Positions 49,987 through 60,029 of a stretch of 64,000 nt of DNA are shown in pieces. The stretch is from Bacteroidota bacterium (lineage in GTDB: Bacteria > Bacteroidota > Bacteroidia > Bacteroidales > SKPS01). A model generated the notes under the pieces. It made no database searches and had not been told where the DNA came from. It worked only from the letters and a program-made list of their open reading frames with translations. The stretch is from the NCBI GenBank assembly GCA_022709695.1, contig JAKLII010000008.1:124001-188000 (forward strand), in the 5' to 3' direction. The position numbers and the translations under genes are program-made. Positions within the stretch are counted from its first letter, which is position 1. Each line of letters starts with the position of its first letter.

Positions 49987-51276
49987 TTAGAGTGCGATGA
50001 TTTGGCTGCGGTCGGGGCCTGTGGACACAAAGGTCACGGGGACACCGGTTTCGCGTGTGATGATGCCCGTGTAGCGGGAGAGGGTCGGAGGAATATTATC
50101 GGAGGATGTGATGTTGCCCAGGTTGAGCAGCCATCCGTCCACTTCCCGGTACCGGGGCTCGGGTTTGCCGTAATCGCAGAAAAAGCCCCAGCGGTTGATG
50201 GGTTCTCCATCCAGTTCGTAGGTATGGCAGAGCCTGATCACCGGAAAATCGTTCATCACATCGGCTTTGGTCATCACGAGCTGGGTAACGCCGTTCAGCA
50301 TGCATGCATATTTCAGAGCTGGCAGGTCGATCCATCCGCAACGCCGGGGCCTGCCGGTGGTGGAGCCGTACTCGTTTCCGTTTTTCCGCAACAGCTCGCC
50401 GGTTTCATCGTGCAGCTCGGTAGGGAAGGGGCCTGAGCCCACACGGGTGCAGTAGGCCTTGAATACGCCATACACCTCCCCGATCAGCTGGGGGGCAATC
50501 CCGAGCCCGGTACACACACCGGCGGTAATGGTATTGGAGGAGGTAACAAAGGGGTAACTGCCGAAATCCACATCCAGCATCGTCCCCTGGGCCCCTTCGG
50601 CCAGAACCCTTTTTCCCTTGCGGATCAGATCGTTGATAAAGAACTCCCCGTCCACCAGGTTCAACCCCTTAAGTTCTTCGGCGGATTGCAGCCATTGCAT
50701 CTCATAAGCCTCCATCGTCAGACCCTCGATGGTGAATTCCTTCGGGTCAGAACCCATCGCTTCGATCAGAAGGAGATGGTACTCGCGCAGATTTTCATAC
50801 CGCTGCATGAAACTGCGCGATTCCAGGTCACCCACCCGCAACCCGTTGCGGGCGGTCTTGTCGGTATAGGCCGGGCCGATCCCCTTCAGGGTGGAGCCAA
50901 TTTTTGCATCCCCCTTCTGCTGCTCATAACAGGCATCCAGCAACCGGTGTGTGGGCAGAATCAGATGGGCCCTGCGGGCAATGAAAAGGTTATTGTGGTA
51001 ATCCACCCCGTGCGGATCGAGTTTTCGCAACTCGGCCACCAGGATGCGCGGGTCGATAATTACGCCGTTGCCGATCAGGTTGATCTTGTCACGATGAAAA
51101 ATTCCCGAAGGAATCGTATGCAATACATGTTTTTTTCCTTCAAATTCAAGGGTATGTCCGGCATTGGGCCCCCCCTGAAAACGGGCGATCACATCGTATC
51201 GTGCTGCAAAAACATCCACTACTTTGCCTTTGCCTTCATCGCCCCACTGAAGCCCGGCAATCACGTCCACTTTCAT
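49987..51276 (-). CDS. purA: Adenylosuccinate synthetase
   Basis: First committed step from IMP to AMP: GTP-dependent ligation of aspartate. 429 residues with the GTP motif GLQWGDEGKGKVVD at the N-terminus, PNAGHTL, GTMLDVDFGSYPFVTSS and TTGRPRRCGW. All family blocks are present. It starts 15 nt after the fur-family gene stop, so the two form a unit. Confidence 0.97.
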   Translation of the reverse strand: MKVDVIAGLQWGDEGKGKVVDVFAARYDVIARFQGGPNAGHTLEFEGKKHVLHTIPSGIFHRDKINLIGNGVIIDPRILVAELRKLDPHGVDYHNNLFIARRAHLILPTHRLLDACYEQQKGDAKIGSTLKGIGPAYTDKTARNGLRVGDLESRSFMQRYENLREYHLLLIEAMGSDPKEFTIEGLTMEAYEMQWLQSAEELKGLNLVDGEFFINDLIRKGKRVLAEGAQGTMLDVDFGSYPFVTSSNTITAGVCTGLGIAPQLIGEVYGVFKAYCTRVGSGPFPTELHDETGELLRKNGNEYGSTTGRPRRCGWIDLPALKYACMLNGVTQLVMTKADVMNDFPVIRLCHTYELDGEPINRWGFFCDYGKPEPRYREVDGWLLNLGNITSSDNIPPTLSRYTGIITRETGVPVTFVSTGPDRSQIIAL

Positions 51277-51291
51277 CTTAATACTATGGTT

Positions 51292-51819
51292 TTACGGTTC
51301 CTGTTCTGTTGATCCCTTCATCTTGTGGTCCGGATTTTCACACATCCGGTTGCAGCTCGCATAAAATACCAGGCTGTGCTGGCGGATCTCGATGCCAAAT
51401 GCTTTGGCAACATCCTCCTGTACCTCCTGAATGCGCGGGTCGCAGAACTCCCGCAGCTTTCCGCAGGTGGTGCATACCACATGGTCGTGCTGCTGAAATT
51501 TGAATGACTTCTCAAACTGGGCACTCTGGCTGCCAAACTGATGTTTGGTAACCAGCTTGCAGTCGAGCAGCAGCATGATGGTGTTGTACAGGGTGGCACG
51601 GCTTACCCTGTACTTGTTGTTCTTCATCCTGATATACAGGGTCTCGATGTCAAAATGCCCATCTGATGAGTAAATCTCCTTCAGGATGGAAAAGCGCTCC
51701 GGCGTCTTCCTGTGCCCTTTTTCGAAAAGGTAGTTCGTGAAGATCGCCTTTACAGTATAATAATGCTCGGGCAGCGGCTCCACAGGCTCGGGAGCAGATC
51801 CTTTTTGTTGTGTCCCCAT
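51292..51819 (-). CDS. Fur-family transcriptional regulator
   Basis: 175 residues from the ATG at 51819 ([12 protein letters not shown]); a GTG three codons upstream is possible. Winged-helix DNA-binding half with [26 protein letters not shown] and [18 protein letters not shown], then the metal-binding dimer half: [18 protein letters not shown] carries a CxxC. The C-terminal [10 protein letters not shown] holds a second cysteine pair. Fur-type iron regulation is likely, but Zur or PerR cannot be excluded. Upstream of purA on the same strand. Confidence 0.9.
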   Translation of the reverse strand: MGTQQKGSAPEPVEPLPEHYYTVKAIFTNYLFEKGHRKTPERFSILKEIYSSDGHFDIETLYIRMKNNKYRVSRATLYNTIMLLLDCKLVTKHQFGSQSAQFEKSFKFQQHDHVVCTTCGKLREFCDPRIQEVQEDVAKAFGIEIRQHSLVFYASCNRMCENPDHKMKGSTEQEP

Positions 51820-51906
51820 CGGATTCACCTTGATATTTCGCTGCCGTAAAGATAGTGTATTTTCTTTTATTTGGAATGAATAAAAATTAAATTGCCGGAA
51901 TACGGA

Positions 51907-54135
51907 TCAGATCCGGTACACTTTTTCAACCCCCTTCAGTTTGCTGAGTTTCTCGATGAGGTCATTAAGATGCCTTGTATCAGATACATACAGCATAGCA
52001 GTCCCTTCCGAAAGCCCGTCATAGGTATTGATGTTCAGGGATCGGATATTGATATTGAGTTCTTCGGAGATCACCTTGGTGATGGCGTTCACCAGCCCCA
52101 GCTGGTCTACCCCGTGGATTTTTATCCCGGTGAGGAAGGCAATCGATTCCTGGCTGGCCCATTTGGTCTTTACAATGCTTTTTCCGAAGGTTGACATCAG
52201 CCTGATGGCTTCGGGGCAGCTGGTGCGGTGGATGGTAATGCCCTTGCCGGCGGTGGTGAGGCCAATTACGTCATCGCCCGGGATAGGGTTGCAGCAGCCG
52301 CCAAGGCTGTAGCTGATTTCGCCCATATTGCCGGTAAGGAGGAGTTCTTCGGGCTTTTCCCTGAGTTGTTCCTGGATCACCTTACGGAGGGTTTTGGTTT
52401 CCCCCTTGCCCGTTCTTCCGGCGCGGGTGAAGGGTTGCATGATGATCCTGAACCAGGGCCGTTTGGATGTTTTCTCGATAAACTCCCTGAGGTCCTTGAT
52501 CGTGATCTCCTTCACGGCGATCTGGTAGTAGAAATCTACCGGACTCTTGATCTGCAGGTCTTCCATAAAAGCCTTTTCGACACCCGGATCATGCGGGATC
52601 TTCAGTTCACCGAACATCTCCTTCAGAAGTTCTTTCCCATTATCCACATTCTTCCTGCGCTCCTCCCTCAGGGCGTCCTTGATCCTCCCCTTGGCGCGGG
52701 CGGTGGTGGCATAGCCAAGCCACTCCTCGTGAGGTTTCTGTACTTTGGAGGTGATGATTTCCACCTGATCGCCGCTCCTGAGCTTGTAGCTGAGGGGCAC
52801 CAGCTTGTAGTTCACCTTTGCCCCGATGGCATGGTCGCCGATATGAGTGTGGATGTTGTAGGCAAAATCGAGCACGCTCGAATTGTAGGGCATTGTCCGC
52901 ACATCTCCTTTAGGGGTAAAGAGGTAGATTTCGTCTGAAAAGAGGTTCAGCTTGAAGTCATCCAGGAAATCGAGAGCATTCTGATCAGGGCTGAGCAGTA
53001 ACTCCCTGATCTTGTTCAGCCATTCGTTGAGCCCCTGTTCCTGGTTGTCATCACCCTTGTACTTCCAGTGCGCAGCGTATCCCTTCTCAGCGATTTCGTC
53101 CATGCGTGTGGTGCGGATCTGGATCTCCACCCACCTCCCCTCATGGCTCATCACCGTGGTGTGCAGCGATTCATACCCGTTGGCCTTCGGAATGAAGAGC
53201 CAGTCGCGGAGCCGGTCCTGTTTGGGTTTGTAATGCCGGGTCACCAGGGTGTACACCCGCCAGCAATCCACTTTCTCTTTCTCAAACTCGGTATCAATGA
53301 TGATCCGTATGGCAAAGATGTCGAATACCTCTTCAAAAGGCACCGACTTCTTCTTCATCTTGGTATAGATCGAATGGATCGATTTGGTGCGGCCGATGAT
53401 GGTATGTTCAATCCCTGCGCTCTTCAGGTCTTTTTTTATCGGAGCGATGAAATTGGCAATGAATTTTTTACGCTCTGCCTCTGATTCGGCAAGCTTCCTG
53501 GCCAGGGTGTGGTAGATATCGGGCTCCCTGTATTTCAGTGCCAGATCCTCGAGTTCGCTTTTTATGGTATAAAGCCCCAGCCGGTGTGCGAGCGGAGCGA
53601 AAAGGTACGTGGTTTCCGAGGCGATCTTCAGCTGTTTCTCAACCGGCATCGAGTCGAGGGTCCGCATATTGTGCAGCCGGTCTGCCAGTTTGATGAGGAT
53701 CACCCGTACGTCATCCGACAGGGTGAGGAGGATCCGTTTGAAGTTCTCTGCCTGCTGTGAGGCATTCGGATTTTCGAAGATTCCCGAAATCTTGGTCAAC
53801 CCGTCGATGATCTTGGCGATTTTGGGACCGAACTGCAGCTCGATATCCTGGAGGGTGATCTCGGTATCTTCCACCACATCATGCAGCAGGGCACATACGA
53901 CCGATGTGGGCCCCAGGCCGATCTCGCCGGCACAGATGATGGCAACTTCCACAGGATGGATGATGTACGGCTCTCCGCTTTTTCTGTACATCCCGTTGTG
54001 GGCATCGAGTGCCAGCTGAAATGCCTTGCGGATGATCCTGCGGTCGTTCTTGTCCTTCATGCGGACTACGCGCAAAAGGCTGCGGTACCTGCGCAGTACA
54101 AGTTGTTCTTCCAGCAGGGGATCGGGTACAGGCAT
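51907..54135 (-). CDS. Bifunctional (p)ppGpp synthase/hydrolase
   Basis: 742 residues from the ATG at 54135. Order: HD hydrolase (ALLHDVVEDTEI, LLTLSDDVRVILIKLADRLHNMRTL), synthetase (GRTKSIHSIYTKMKKKSVPFEE, FDIFAIRII, GYESLHTTVM), TGS domain (YLFTPKGDVRTMPYNSSVLDFAY), zinc-finger/RIS region with CCNPIPGDDVIGL, and a C-terminal ACT domain. Hydrolase motifs are intact, so this is a SpoT/Rel-type enzyme controlling the stringent response. Reading frame upstream to 54306 lies beyond the promoter box. Confidence 0.94.
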   Translation of the reverse strand: MPVPDPLLEEQLVLRRYRSLLRVVRMKDKNDRRIIRKAFQLALDAHNGMYRKSGEPYIIHPVEVAIICAGEIGLGPTSVVCALLHDVVEDTEITLQDIELQFGPKIAKIIDGLTKISGIFENPNASQQAENFKRILLTLSDDVRVILIKLADRLHNMRTLDSMPVEKQLKIASETTYLFAPLAHRLGLYTIKSELEDLALKYREPDIYHTLARKLAESEAERKKFIANFIAPIKKDLKSAGIEHTIIGRTKSIHSIYTKMKKKSVPFEEVFDIFAIRIIIDTEFEKEKVDCWRVYTLVTRHYKPKQDRLRDWLFIPKANGYESLHTTVMSHEGRWVEIQIRTTRMDEIAEKGYAAHWKYKGDDNQEQGLNEWLNKIRELLLSPDQNALDFLDDFKLNLFSDEIYLFTPKGDVRTMPYNSSVLDFAYNIHTHIGDHAIGAKVNYKLVPLSYKLRSGDQVEIITSKVQKPHEEWLGYATTARAKGRIKDALREERRKNVDNGKELLKEMFGELKIPHDPGVEKAFMEDLQIKSPVDFYYQIAVKEITIKDLREFIEKTSKRPWFRIIMQPFTRAGRTGKGETKTLRKVIQEQLREKPEELLLTGNMGEISYSLGGCCNPIPGDDVIGLTTAGKGITIHRTSCPEAIRLMSTFGKSIVKTKWASQESIAFLTGIKIHGVDQLGLVNAITKVISEELNINIRSLNINTYDGLSEGTAMLYVSDTRHLNDLIEKLSKLKGVEKVYRI

Positions 54136-54157
54136 AATATTCCATGATGAAGATTTG

Positions 54158-54165
54158 CAAAGATA
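54158..54165 (-). promoter_or_regulatory. -7 box for the (p)ppGpp synthase gene
   Basis: TATCTTTG on the minus strand, exact match, 22 nt before the ATG. It faces a second TATCTTTG on the plus strand 21 bp away. Confidence 0.55.
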
Positions 54166-54186
54166 CCTGATTTTCATCATTTGTTG

Positions 54187-54194
54187 TATCTTTG
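54187..54194 (+). promoter_or_regulatory. -7 box for the large T9SS protein gene
   Basis: TATCTTTG on the plus strand, exact match, 19 nt before the ATG at 54214. Confidence 0.55.
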
Positions 54195-54213
54195 ATAGCA
54201 TGCAAATACCGCT

Positions 54214-57200
54214 ATGATGAACACACACCGATTCCGGCTTCTGACAACCCTGTGTCTGATCGTGGGGTTGGCCGGACAGTCCCTGGCACAGACAGTTCTG
54301 CTCCATGAAACATTTGAAACGCTTCCGGTTACCACTTTTTCCTCCGGCGGTACACCCGGGTGGTGGCCTGTTGCCACACTGGCAGCAGGGGGAGTCAGAT
54401 CCGACAGCAGCTCATGCCTCAATCCCGGTGATTCTTCGGTATTGTCCATGACGTTACCTGTGAGCACAACGGGCTATGGGTTTGTTCTGCTCGAGTTCGA
54501 CCACATCTGCAAGGTGGAATTTTACGACGGCGGGTATATCGAAGTATCTGCCAACAGCGGAATGTCATGGACCCGCCTTTCAGGAGCGCAGTACCTGGGC
54601 AGCGGTCAGTTTGCCACCCTGGGCGACAAATTCAATTCCACCTCCTATGGCACCTGGCTTCCGGGCAACCCGAGCCCTCCCACCAATACCTGGTGGGAAC
54701 ACGAAATGTTTGACATTTCAGCACTCGCGGGAAATACCCCCACCCTTACCGTACGTTTTGTACTAAAAGACGATAATAACCAGAATATCTTCGACAATTA
54801 CGGCTGGTTTATCGATAATATCAAAATTACAGCTGCCCTGTCGGAGCTTACCCCGCCGGCCATCAGCCTGGTACCACCAGTGTGGCAGGGGCTTAAATTC
54901 TCCCTGGGGCCCTTTAACATTCAGGCCTCCATCACCGATACCAGCGGCATCGACACAGCCCGTCTGGTGTACCGGGTCAATCAGGGTATCTGGGATACCC
55001 TCGGCATGAATCCTTTGGGGGGTGGAGTATATGCAGCATCAGTCCCACCGGTTTATGACCTCGATACCATCGAATACAGGATCGTAGCCACTGATGCATC
55101 CCAGAGCCACAATGCGGGTTACTATCCCCCGGTCGGAAATGTCACCCTCATTGCCTCCAGTGGATTGTACACCCCCTATTTCACCGATTTTGAAACCGTG
55201 GATTCCCTCTGGATCCCCGACGGAACAGCAGGCACTTCCTGGCAATGGGGGTATCCGAACTACGGTCTCCTGACAGGAGCGTACAGCGGCAATAATGCCT
55301 GGACTACCAACAAGGATTCTCTCTATGCCAGTAACAGCACAGCCACGCTTACCTCACCCTGGTTTAATTTTTCACAGGCTTCCGGCCTGATTCTTTCATT
55401 CCGCCAGAACAGGAATACCGAACACCAGTGGGATGGCTTTCACCTCGAATACACTACCGATGATATTACCTGGTTGCGGCTTGGTGGCCTCAGCGATTCA
55501 CTGGGCGAAAACTGGTACAACGATACCCTTTATGCCTCGTCTGGCTTCCCTGGATGGACCGGCAACTCGGGCGGATGGGTGAAATCGGCGTACCGTGTAT
55601 CGGTTCTCGACAGCGTTCCTATGGCAAGGTTTAGATTCGTCTTTAATTCAGACCCATATGTCGTATTTGAGGGGGTTTCTGTCGATGATTTCTCAGTCCG
55701 GTCCAGACCTGTCAGGGATGTGGCAGTAAAGCAGGTGCTCGGTCCTGTGCAGGGGTGTGGACTGGGCCTTGAAGAGGTTAAACTGGTGATCCGGAATGAA
55801 GGGATCGATACCCTTTTTACAGTGCCATTATCCTATCATATCACCGGTGCGCCGGCTGCCGTTACGGAGCTGTTTTCTGACACCCTTCTGCCTGACAGTT
55901 CTGCCGTTTTTGCCTTTGCGGCCAAAGCCGGCATGGCGGTAACAGGTAGTGATTCACTGTTCACTGTTACTGCTTATGCTTCACTGCAGGCTGATTCGTT
56001 GCCCGAAAACGACACTTTGGTGCATACCCTGATTTCGGGTGCTGTTCCTGCCGATCCCATCGTCATAGATCAGACGGTTGCATACGGAAGCGCAGCCCCC
56101 CTTACGGCCGTCAGTGCCGACACCCTGTTCTGGTTTTCGCAGCCATCAGGAGGTAGTATATTGTGGGTAGGGGATACTTTTTACACCCCTTTGCTGTACG
56201 ACACCACAACCTATTGGGTGGAGGCCCGAAAGGGGATCGGCAGCCTGCGGTTTACTGAACTTACTCTGGCCAGCACGGGGGCAGGTTCCACGAACCCCTA
56301 TCCCCCCTATATTCCACCTTCCACCCAATGGTGCGGCATCGAAATGGCCAATACCGGAAGCAGTATGGTGGATCTTTCGGGGTACACCCTTTTTATGGAG
56401 GGGTACAAATCGCTGCAATACAACCTCCCCACCGGTGTGGTGCTGATGCCCGGAGAGGTCATCGTCCTAACCCTGTATGCCTCTCCCCTGATCCAGCCCG
56501 ATACTGCTGCCAGGCATTTTATAGCATCCAATCTGCAGGTCTTTGCCACCTCATCCCTTGGATTCCGGCTGATGGATCCCCAGGGTGGGGTAGAGGATGC
56601 CCTGGCTGTGAACGGATACCAGTTTCCGGCAGGGAGCCCGGTTACGGCGCAGCACTGGTCGGGCACTATCCCATCCCTCTCAGGGAAGGCTGGTGTGATC
56701 CGTACGGATCCTTCCGGACATACTGCCGCCGCCTGGGTTCCGGCGAATCTGCCGGCACCCCTGCAGTCGGTGGGTGCCTGGAACCCGCAGCTGCCCCCGG
56801 TTACCAGCCTGGGGTGTCCCGGGAACAGGGTGCCGGTCTCGGCGTTTACCGCTACCTGGCCGGGGGTGGATGCCGGGGTGGTTTCCGTTTTAACTCCTGT
56901 AAGCAGTAAGGGACTCACTGCTGCTGAGTCCCTGAAGGTGGTGCTGAGAAACTTCGGGTCACAGCCGGTCCAGGGATGCCAGCTGGCATACTCAGTCAGT
57001 GGTGCCCCTCCGGTTACGGAGAGTTTTTCAGGAAACATACTCCCCACGGACACCGCCCATTTTACCTTTTCCCAAACCCTGAACCTGTCGGCATGCAACA
57101 CGTACAGCATCAGCGTCTGGTCCTCTCTTTCCGGCGATACGGTGCCCCAGAACGACACCCTGAAGGCATCGGTAAGCCATCTGCTCCCCGATTACTGCAC

Positions 57201-59100
57201 CTCAGGTGCCACCTACACTTCCCTCGCCGATATCAGTAATGTTACCTTCGGAGCATTTTCAAACCAATCGGTTGGATCTGCAAAGACCTACACCGATTTT
57301 ACCCAGATCCCACCCGATACCTTTATCCAGGGGATCAGTTACCCCCTGTCGGTTACCATGCAGATGCAGTCGACCTACAACTACACCTTCGGCATCCGTG
57401 TTTTTGCCGATCTGAACGGCGACGGCACTTTTACCCCCGCATCAGAAACCCTGCTCCAGGGCTCCACCTCCCAGACGGTGGTTTCAGTATCAGGCAATTA
57501 TACGATCCCGTACGGCCTCTCCCCGGGACAGGTCAGGATGCGGGTAGTGGCTGCCTACAACACGGCACCTGCCTCAATAAATCCATGTGGCACATACAGT
57601 TATGGCGAAACCGAAGACTACACCCTCTACATAGGCCCACCCCTGGCCTACGATGCCACTGTAATCTCGGTGGGACCGCTCACCCCTCCTCTGATCGAAG
57701 GGTTACCGCTGCAGATGGTGGTTCAGGTTAAAAACGTGGGTACCGATACCCTGCCTTCCTGCGGGGTCGGTTACATGATCGACGGGCAGGCCCCATGGCT
57801 TGAATCCATCTCTGTCCCCATTGCACCCGGCGAAACGCGCCTGTACCAGTTCAGTACTTCACCCGTGGCACCGGCAGGAGTGTTTGCACTGAAGGTGTTT
57901 ACCAGTTACGCTGCTGACGGTTACCGGGTGAATGATACCATTCTGAAAACCCTTTTGGGCGAAAAGGATTTTACCCCTTTCTATTCCGATAACTTCGAGC
58001 ACGACGATCCCAACGGATGGACCACGGAACTCTCTACCCTCTGGCAGCTGGGCAAACCGGCCAGCAACGTCATCAACTCTGCACACAGCCCCACCCGTGC
58101 CTGGGTCACCCGCCTCTCAGGGAACTATTTCAACAACATGCAGAAAGGGCTCATCACCCCCGAACTCAGCCTGGCAGGGATGCAGGGATTGTCGCTCCGT
58201 TTCTGGCACTGGTATGATACGGAAGCAGGTGTGGATGGCGGAAATGTAAAGTACTCCACCAACGGGGGCACCACCTGGATCACCCTCGGGTATATCGGTG
58301 ACCCCCTGGGAGTGAACTGGTACAATGCAAATTATTCCGGAAAGTACCTCTTTTCCGGTTCCTCCGGAGGATGGCGCTACGCTTCCTACGACCTGTCCGC
58401 ACTCAGCAGTCTGGCATCGGTGAAGTTTAAGTTCGATTTCTACTCCAACGAGAGTGTGGTGCATAATGGCTGGGCGATTGACGATTTTGAAATAACGGTT
58501 GAAAAGGCTGCCGTTGATGCCGGTATTACCGACATTCTCCTTCCAGTAGTGACCGTTCCTGCCGGGCAAACCTTCACGGTGATGGTGAGGATCAAAAACT
58601 TCGGAAAAACAGCCCTTACTTCGGTTCCCATAGCCTTCACCATCAACGGGGGGATCGAAATTACCGATGTCTGGACCGGGAATCTGCAGCCCGGCAGTAC
58701 GATCGTGTATATATGTGCCCCTCAGGTAGTCTCACCCGGATTTATGGAGATTAAAGCCTTCACCAAACATCCGGGCGACCCCTATTTGTTCAATGATGCC
58801 GCATGGCGGAAGGTAGGCCATATCGGTACAGGAGATGAAATATCAGAGAACCCTGTATTTCAGCTTTTCCCGAATCCTTCAGGCGGAGAGTTCCGGGTTT
58901 CCCTGACGATGGATGAACCCCGGATGGCCAGGCTCAATATTGCCGATGCAACCGGTAAAGCGGTATGGTTCTGCGACCTGCAAGGGCAGAGCGGGGAAAA
59001 TATATGGAAGATAGAAAATCCTGATCTTCCGGCAGGGCTATACCTGGTTACCCTTACCACCCACCGGGAGATTTTCCGTCAGAAGTTTATCATCAGGTGA
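54214..59100 (+). CDS. Very large T9SS cargo protein with jelly-roll, LTD, GEVED and CARDB-like domains
   Basis: 1628 residues. Signal peptide ends near residue 26 (QSLAQ). Three MAM/immune-inhibitor-like jelly rolls: about 28-208 (FETLP start, DNYGWFIDNIKI end), 318-497 (FETVDSLWIP, FEGVSVDDFSV) and 1255-1428 (FEHDDPNGWT, HNGWAIDDFEI). An LTD-like segment lies at about 680-878, a GEVED domain at about 995-1145 (RVFADLNGDGTF, YGETEDYTLY), CARDB-like spacers (VGVKN/VRNEG types), and a T9SS type A tail from about 1548 (FQLFPNPSGGEFRVSL). Probably a surface adhesin or matrix protein; no catalytic site is evident. Overlaps the ppx gene end by 8 nt. Confidence 0.9.
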   Translation: MMNTHRFRLLTTLCLIVGLAGQSLAQTVLLHETFETLPVTTFSSGGTPGWWPVATLAAGGVRSDSSSCLNPGDSSVLSMTLPVSTTGYGFVLLEFDHICKVEFYDGGYIEVSANSGMSWTRLSGAQYLGSGQFATLGDKFNSTSYGTWLPGNPSPPTNTWWEHEMFDISALAGNTPTLTVRFVLKDDNNQNIFDNYGWFIDNIKITAALSELTPPAISLVPPVWQGLKFSLGPFNIQASITDTSGIDTARLVYRVNQGIWDTLGMNPLGGGVYAASVPPVYDLDTIEYRIVATDASQSHNAGYYPPVGNVTLIASSGLYTPYFTDFETVDSLWIPDGTAGTSWQWGYPNYGLLTGAYSGNNAWTTNKDSLYASNSTATLTSPWFNFSQASGLILSFRQNRNTEHQWDGFHLEYTTDDITWLRLGGLSDSLGENWYNDTLYASSGFPGWTGNSGGWVKSAYRVSVLDSVPMARFRFVFNSDPYVVFEGVSVDDFSVRSRPVRDVAVKQVLGPVQGCGLGLEEVKLVIRNEGIDTLFTVPLSYHITGAPAAVTELFSDTLLPDSSAVFAFAAKAGMAVTGSDSLFTVTAYASLQADSLPENDTLVHTLISGAVPADPIVIDQTVAYGSAAPLTAVSADTLFWFSQPSGGSILWVGDTFYTPLLYDTTTYWVEARKGIGSLRFTELTLASTGAGSTNPYPPYIPPSTQWCGIEMANTGSSMVDLSGYTLFMEGYKSLQYNLPTGVVLMPGEVIVLTLYASPLIQPDTAARHFIASNLQVFATSSLGFRLMDPQGGVEDALAVNGYQFPAGSPVTAQHWSGTIPSLSGKAGVIRTDPSGHTAAAWVPANLPAPLQSVGAWNPQLPPVTSLGCPGNRVPVSAFTATWPGVDAGVVSVLTPVSSKGLTAAESLKVVLRNFGSQPVQGCQLAYSVSGAPPVTESFSGNILPTDTAHFTFSQTLNLSACNTYSISVWSSLSGDTVPQNDTLKASVSHLLPDYCTSGATYTSLADISNVTFGAFSNQSVGSAKTYTDFTQIPPDTFIQGISYPLSVTMQMQSTYNYTFGIRVFADLNGDGTFTPASETLLQGSTSQTVVSVSGNYTIPYGLSPGQVRMRVVAAYNTAPASINPCGTYSYGETEDYTLYIGPPLAYDATVISVGPLTPPLIEGLPLQMVVQVKNVGTDTLPSCGVGYMIDGQAPWLESISVPIAPGETRLYQFSTSPVAPAGVFALKVFTSYAADGYRVNDTILKTLLGEKDFTPFYSDNFEHDDPNGWTTELSTLWQLGKPASNVINSAHSPTRAWVTRLSGNYFNNMQKGLITPELSLAGMQGLSLRFWHWYDTEAGVDGGNVKYSTNGGTTWITLGYIGDPLGVNWYNANYSGKYLFSGSSGGWRYASYDLSALSSLASVKFKFDFYSNESVVHNGWAIDDFEITVEKAAVDAGITDILLPVVTVPAGQTFTVMVRIKNFGKTALTSVPIAFTINGGIEITDVWTGNLQPGSTIVYICAPQVVSPGFMEIKAFTKHPGDPYLFNDAAWRKVGHIGTGDEISENPVFQLFPNPSGGEFRVSLTMDEPRMARLNIADATGKAVWFCDLQGQSGENIWKIENPDLPAGLYLVTLTTHREIFRQKFIIR

Positions 59101-60028
59101 TCTGAACCACACGGTCTCCTTCAACCGGAAGGGGTAACCCGTTCTGCTTCGCATAGGCCTCATACTGGGCGATGGCAAGCCCATCCGCAAGTCCGAATTT
59201 CGGGGCAATCACCTCTTTGATGCCGGCCCATTTCATCAGGCGGAGAAAAATTTCAGCTGCCGGCACAATCACATCGGCACGGTCCTCCCGCATGCCATAC
59301 CTGCTTTTCCGCTCCTCAACCGGAAGGGTCAGCAGCTCCTCATACGCCACCGAAAGCCTTTTACGGGTAATGGAGCTTTCTGCCTGGTTGCCAAAGAGTT
59401 TCACGATTTTATTGATGTTGCCTCCACTCCCGAAGCAGATCACAGGTTCGTCTGCGGGGATCCAGAATTTTATCCACTCCTTCATCGTGTTCCATTCCGG
59501 TTTTCCGATGTGGTTGGTTAAAAGGCGGATGGTACCTATCCTGAAGGATTCCGAAGCCATGATCGAGGTGCCATGAAACAGGGTAATTTCGGTGCTTCCG
59601 CCACCGACGTCCACATACAGGTGCCAGGGGGATTCCTCAACCGGCCGGGAGCTGTTACAGGTACTGATAAGCCGTGCTTCTTCATGCCCGTCGATCACCT
59701 CAATATCCATTCCCGTACGCTTTCTGATCCTGCGCAAAACCTCTTTCTGATTGTCCGCTTCCCGCATCGCTGCGGTGGCACAGGCCCTGAATGCTACCGG
59801 CTGGTACACATCCATCAGAAGCTTGAAAGCCTGAAGGGTCCTGATCAGGAGCCCCATCCTGTGATCGCTGATGCTCCCTGTCTGGAATACATCCAAACCC
59901 AATCTGACCGGTATTCGTACCAGGGTTGCTTTTTCCGAAATGATCTGCCGGTTGGTGGCATACACATTCGAAAACAGCAGCCTGACCGCATTTGAGCCTA
60001 TGTCGATGGAGGCAAATATCCTGGGCAT
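59093..60028 (-). CDS. ppx: Ppx/GppA-type exopolyphosphatase
   Basis: 311 residues of the ASKHA fold: SIDIGSNAVRLL (phosphate 1), YVDVGGGSTEITLF (phosphate 2) and FGSGGNINKI near the third loop. The family hydrolyses polyphosphate ends or the pppGpp 5'-phosphate. The short length (no C-terminal HD domain) is the Ppx-short form. It directly follows ppk on the same strand (1 nt between), so polymer synthesis and breakdown are encoded together. Confidence 0.9.
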   Translation of the reverse strand: MPRIFASIDIGSNAVRLLFSNVYATNRQIISEKATLVRIPVRLGLDVFQTGSISDHRMGLLIRTLQAFKLLMDVYQPVAFRACATAAMREADNQKEVLRRIRKRTGMDIEVIDGHEEARLISTCNSSRPVEESPWHLYVDVGGGSTEITLFHGTSIMASESFRIGTIRLLTNHIGKPEWNTMKEWIKFWIPADEPVICFGSGGNINKIVKLFGNQAESSITRKRLSVAYEELLTLPVEERKSRYGMREDRADVIVPAAEIFLRLMKWAGIKEVIAPKFGLADGLAIAQYEAYAKQNGLPLPVEGDRVVQIT

Positions 60029-60029
60029 T

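Noticed and set aside
54136..54306. Extended N-terminus of the (p)ppGpp enzyme
   Set aside because: The region contains the divergent promoter boxes and the start of the large T9SS gene; family proteins start near MPVPDPLLEE.
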